A stretch of 64,000 nucleotides of DNA from Alentia gelatinosa. Lineage: Eukaryota > Annelida > Polychaeta > Phyllodocida > Polynoidae. The stretch covers positions 29,825,716 through 29,889,715 of the forward strand of contig OX465587.1 of assembly GCA_950022655.1 (NCBI GenBank), given 5' to 3'. The first letter of the stretch is position 1, and each line of letters starts with the position of its first letter. Below, one piece after another: positions 63,776 to 64,000 of the stretch. Under the pieces are notes generated by a model. The model was given only the letters and a program-made list of their open reading frames with translations, ran no database searches and had not been told where the DNA came from. A program made the position numbers and the translations under genes.

Positions 63776-64000
63776 GGAAACCCATGAGATGTAAATAACT
63801 TGGTCCGTACTCCACCGAGTTTGACTGCAGAGTAATTCACAAAGCGAAGATGAGTGAATTACTCTGGTCAAACGAGGTGGAGTGCAGACCAAGTTTTTTT
63901 CATCAGTGGGTTTCTGATTTTATCTTACCCTGTATAACACTATCTATTGATGAAATGAATCACCAAATTAGCCATTGAGTATTGGGTGCACAAACCTTTT
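63776..64000 (+). mobile_element. hairpin-tailed element, HTE-C, runs off the window
   Basis: Hairpin 63776-63915 (CTTGGTCCGTACTCCACCGA ... ACGAGGTGGAGTGCAGACCA, apex CACAAAGCGAAGATGAGTGA), then TTTTATCTTACCC (63918-63930). The partner motif should lie just beyond the window. Confidence 0.72.

Overview
The window looks like intergenic DNA from an animal genome, most likely a marine invertebrate. I see no host protein-coding gene that I can support. The evidence for an animal genome is an AT-rich background, many microsatellites and minisatellites, interstitial TTAGGG-type repeats, a tRNA-headed SINE, LINE fragments with APE endonuclease and YADD reverse transcriptase, a Ngaro/DIRS-type tyrosine-recombinase retrotransposon, and dozens of short terminal-inverted-repeat (TIR) elements. 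A lophotrochozoan such as a mollusc is plausible, but the species cannot be read from the sequence.

Layout. 0-5 kb holds GC-rich minisatellites and several MITEs. 5-17 kb holds hairpin elements, a 0.6 kb polypyrimidine tract and a 73-bp minisatellite. 17.25-19.1 kb is a nest: a TIR element containing a hairpin element and a 5'-truncated LINE on the minus strand. 19.4-23.7 kb has TTAA-flanked MITEs, a GGTAGGCA-type minisatellite and the SINE. 25.7-27.8 kb is a nested MITE complex inside telomere-like repeats. 30.0-36.2 kb is a 55-60 bp minisatellite split by a 4.69-kb Ngaro-like retrotransposon on the minus strand. 38.3-39.2 kb and 57.1-57.8 kb carry one MITE family, with one nested copy whose empty site is also in the window. 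44.1-48.7 kb is a nearly full-length but broken LINE, itself inserted in a hairpin element. 48.7-64 kb has more hairpin elements, MITEs, a 68-bp minisatellite inside a TIR element, and about 2.8 kb (53.85-56.66 kb) where I see nothing.

Main observation. The window is full of elements with one unusual plan: a pair of short inverted motifs around a 100-1400 bp body, with a long (about 100-160 bp) imperfect hairpin directly against one motif. I call them hairpin-tailed elements and sort them by the inverted motif: HTE-A (TTATTACCCACC), HTE-B (TTCCTATATACC), HTE-C (TTTATCTCACCCC) and HTE-D (TTTATCCTACCCC). Within a family the outer parts are conserved. The hairpin arms differ between copies, yet both arms of one copy carry the same changes. 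HTE-A and HTE-D share a core near the hairpin tip (ATTACTACGCG), and two HTE-C hairpins are capped by GGCGAAGCC. The names and grouping are my own, and I do not know a described family with this plan.

The only genes that work together are those of the mobile elements: Gag-like, reverse transcriptase/RNase H and tyrosine recombinase in the Ngaro-like element, and endonuclease plus reverse transcriptase in the LINE. The short elements have no coding capacity and would depend on enzymes encoded elsewhere.
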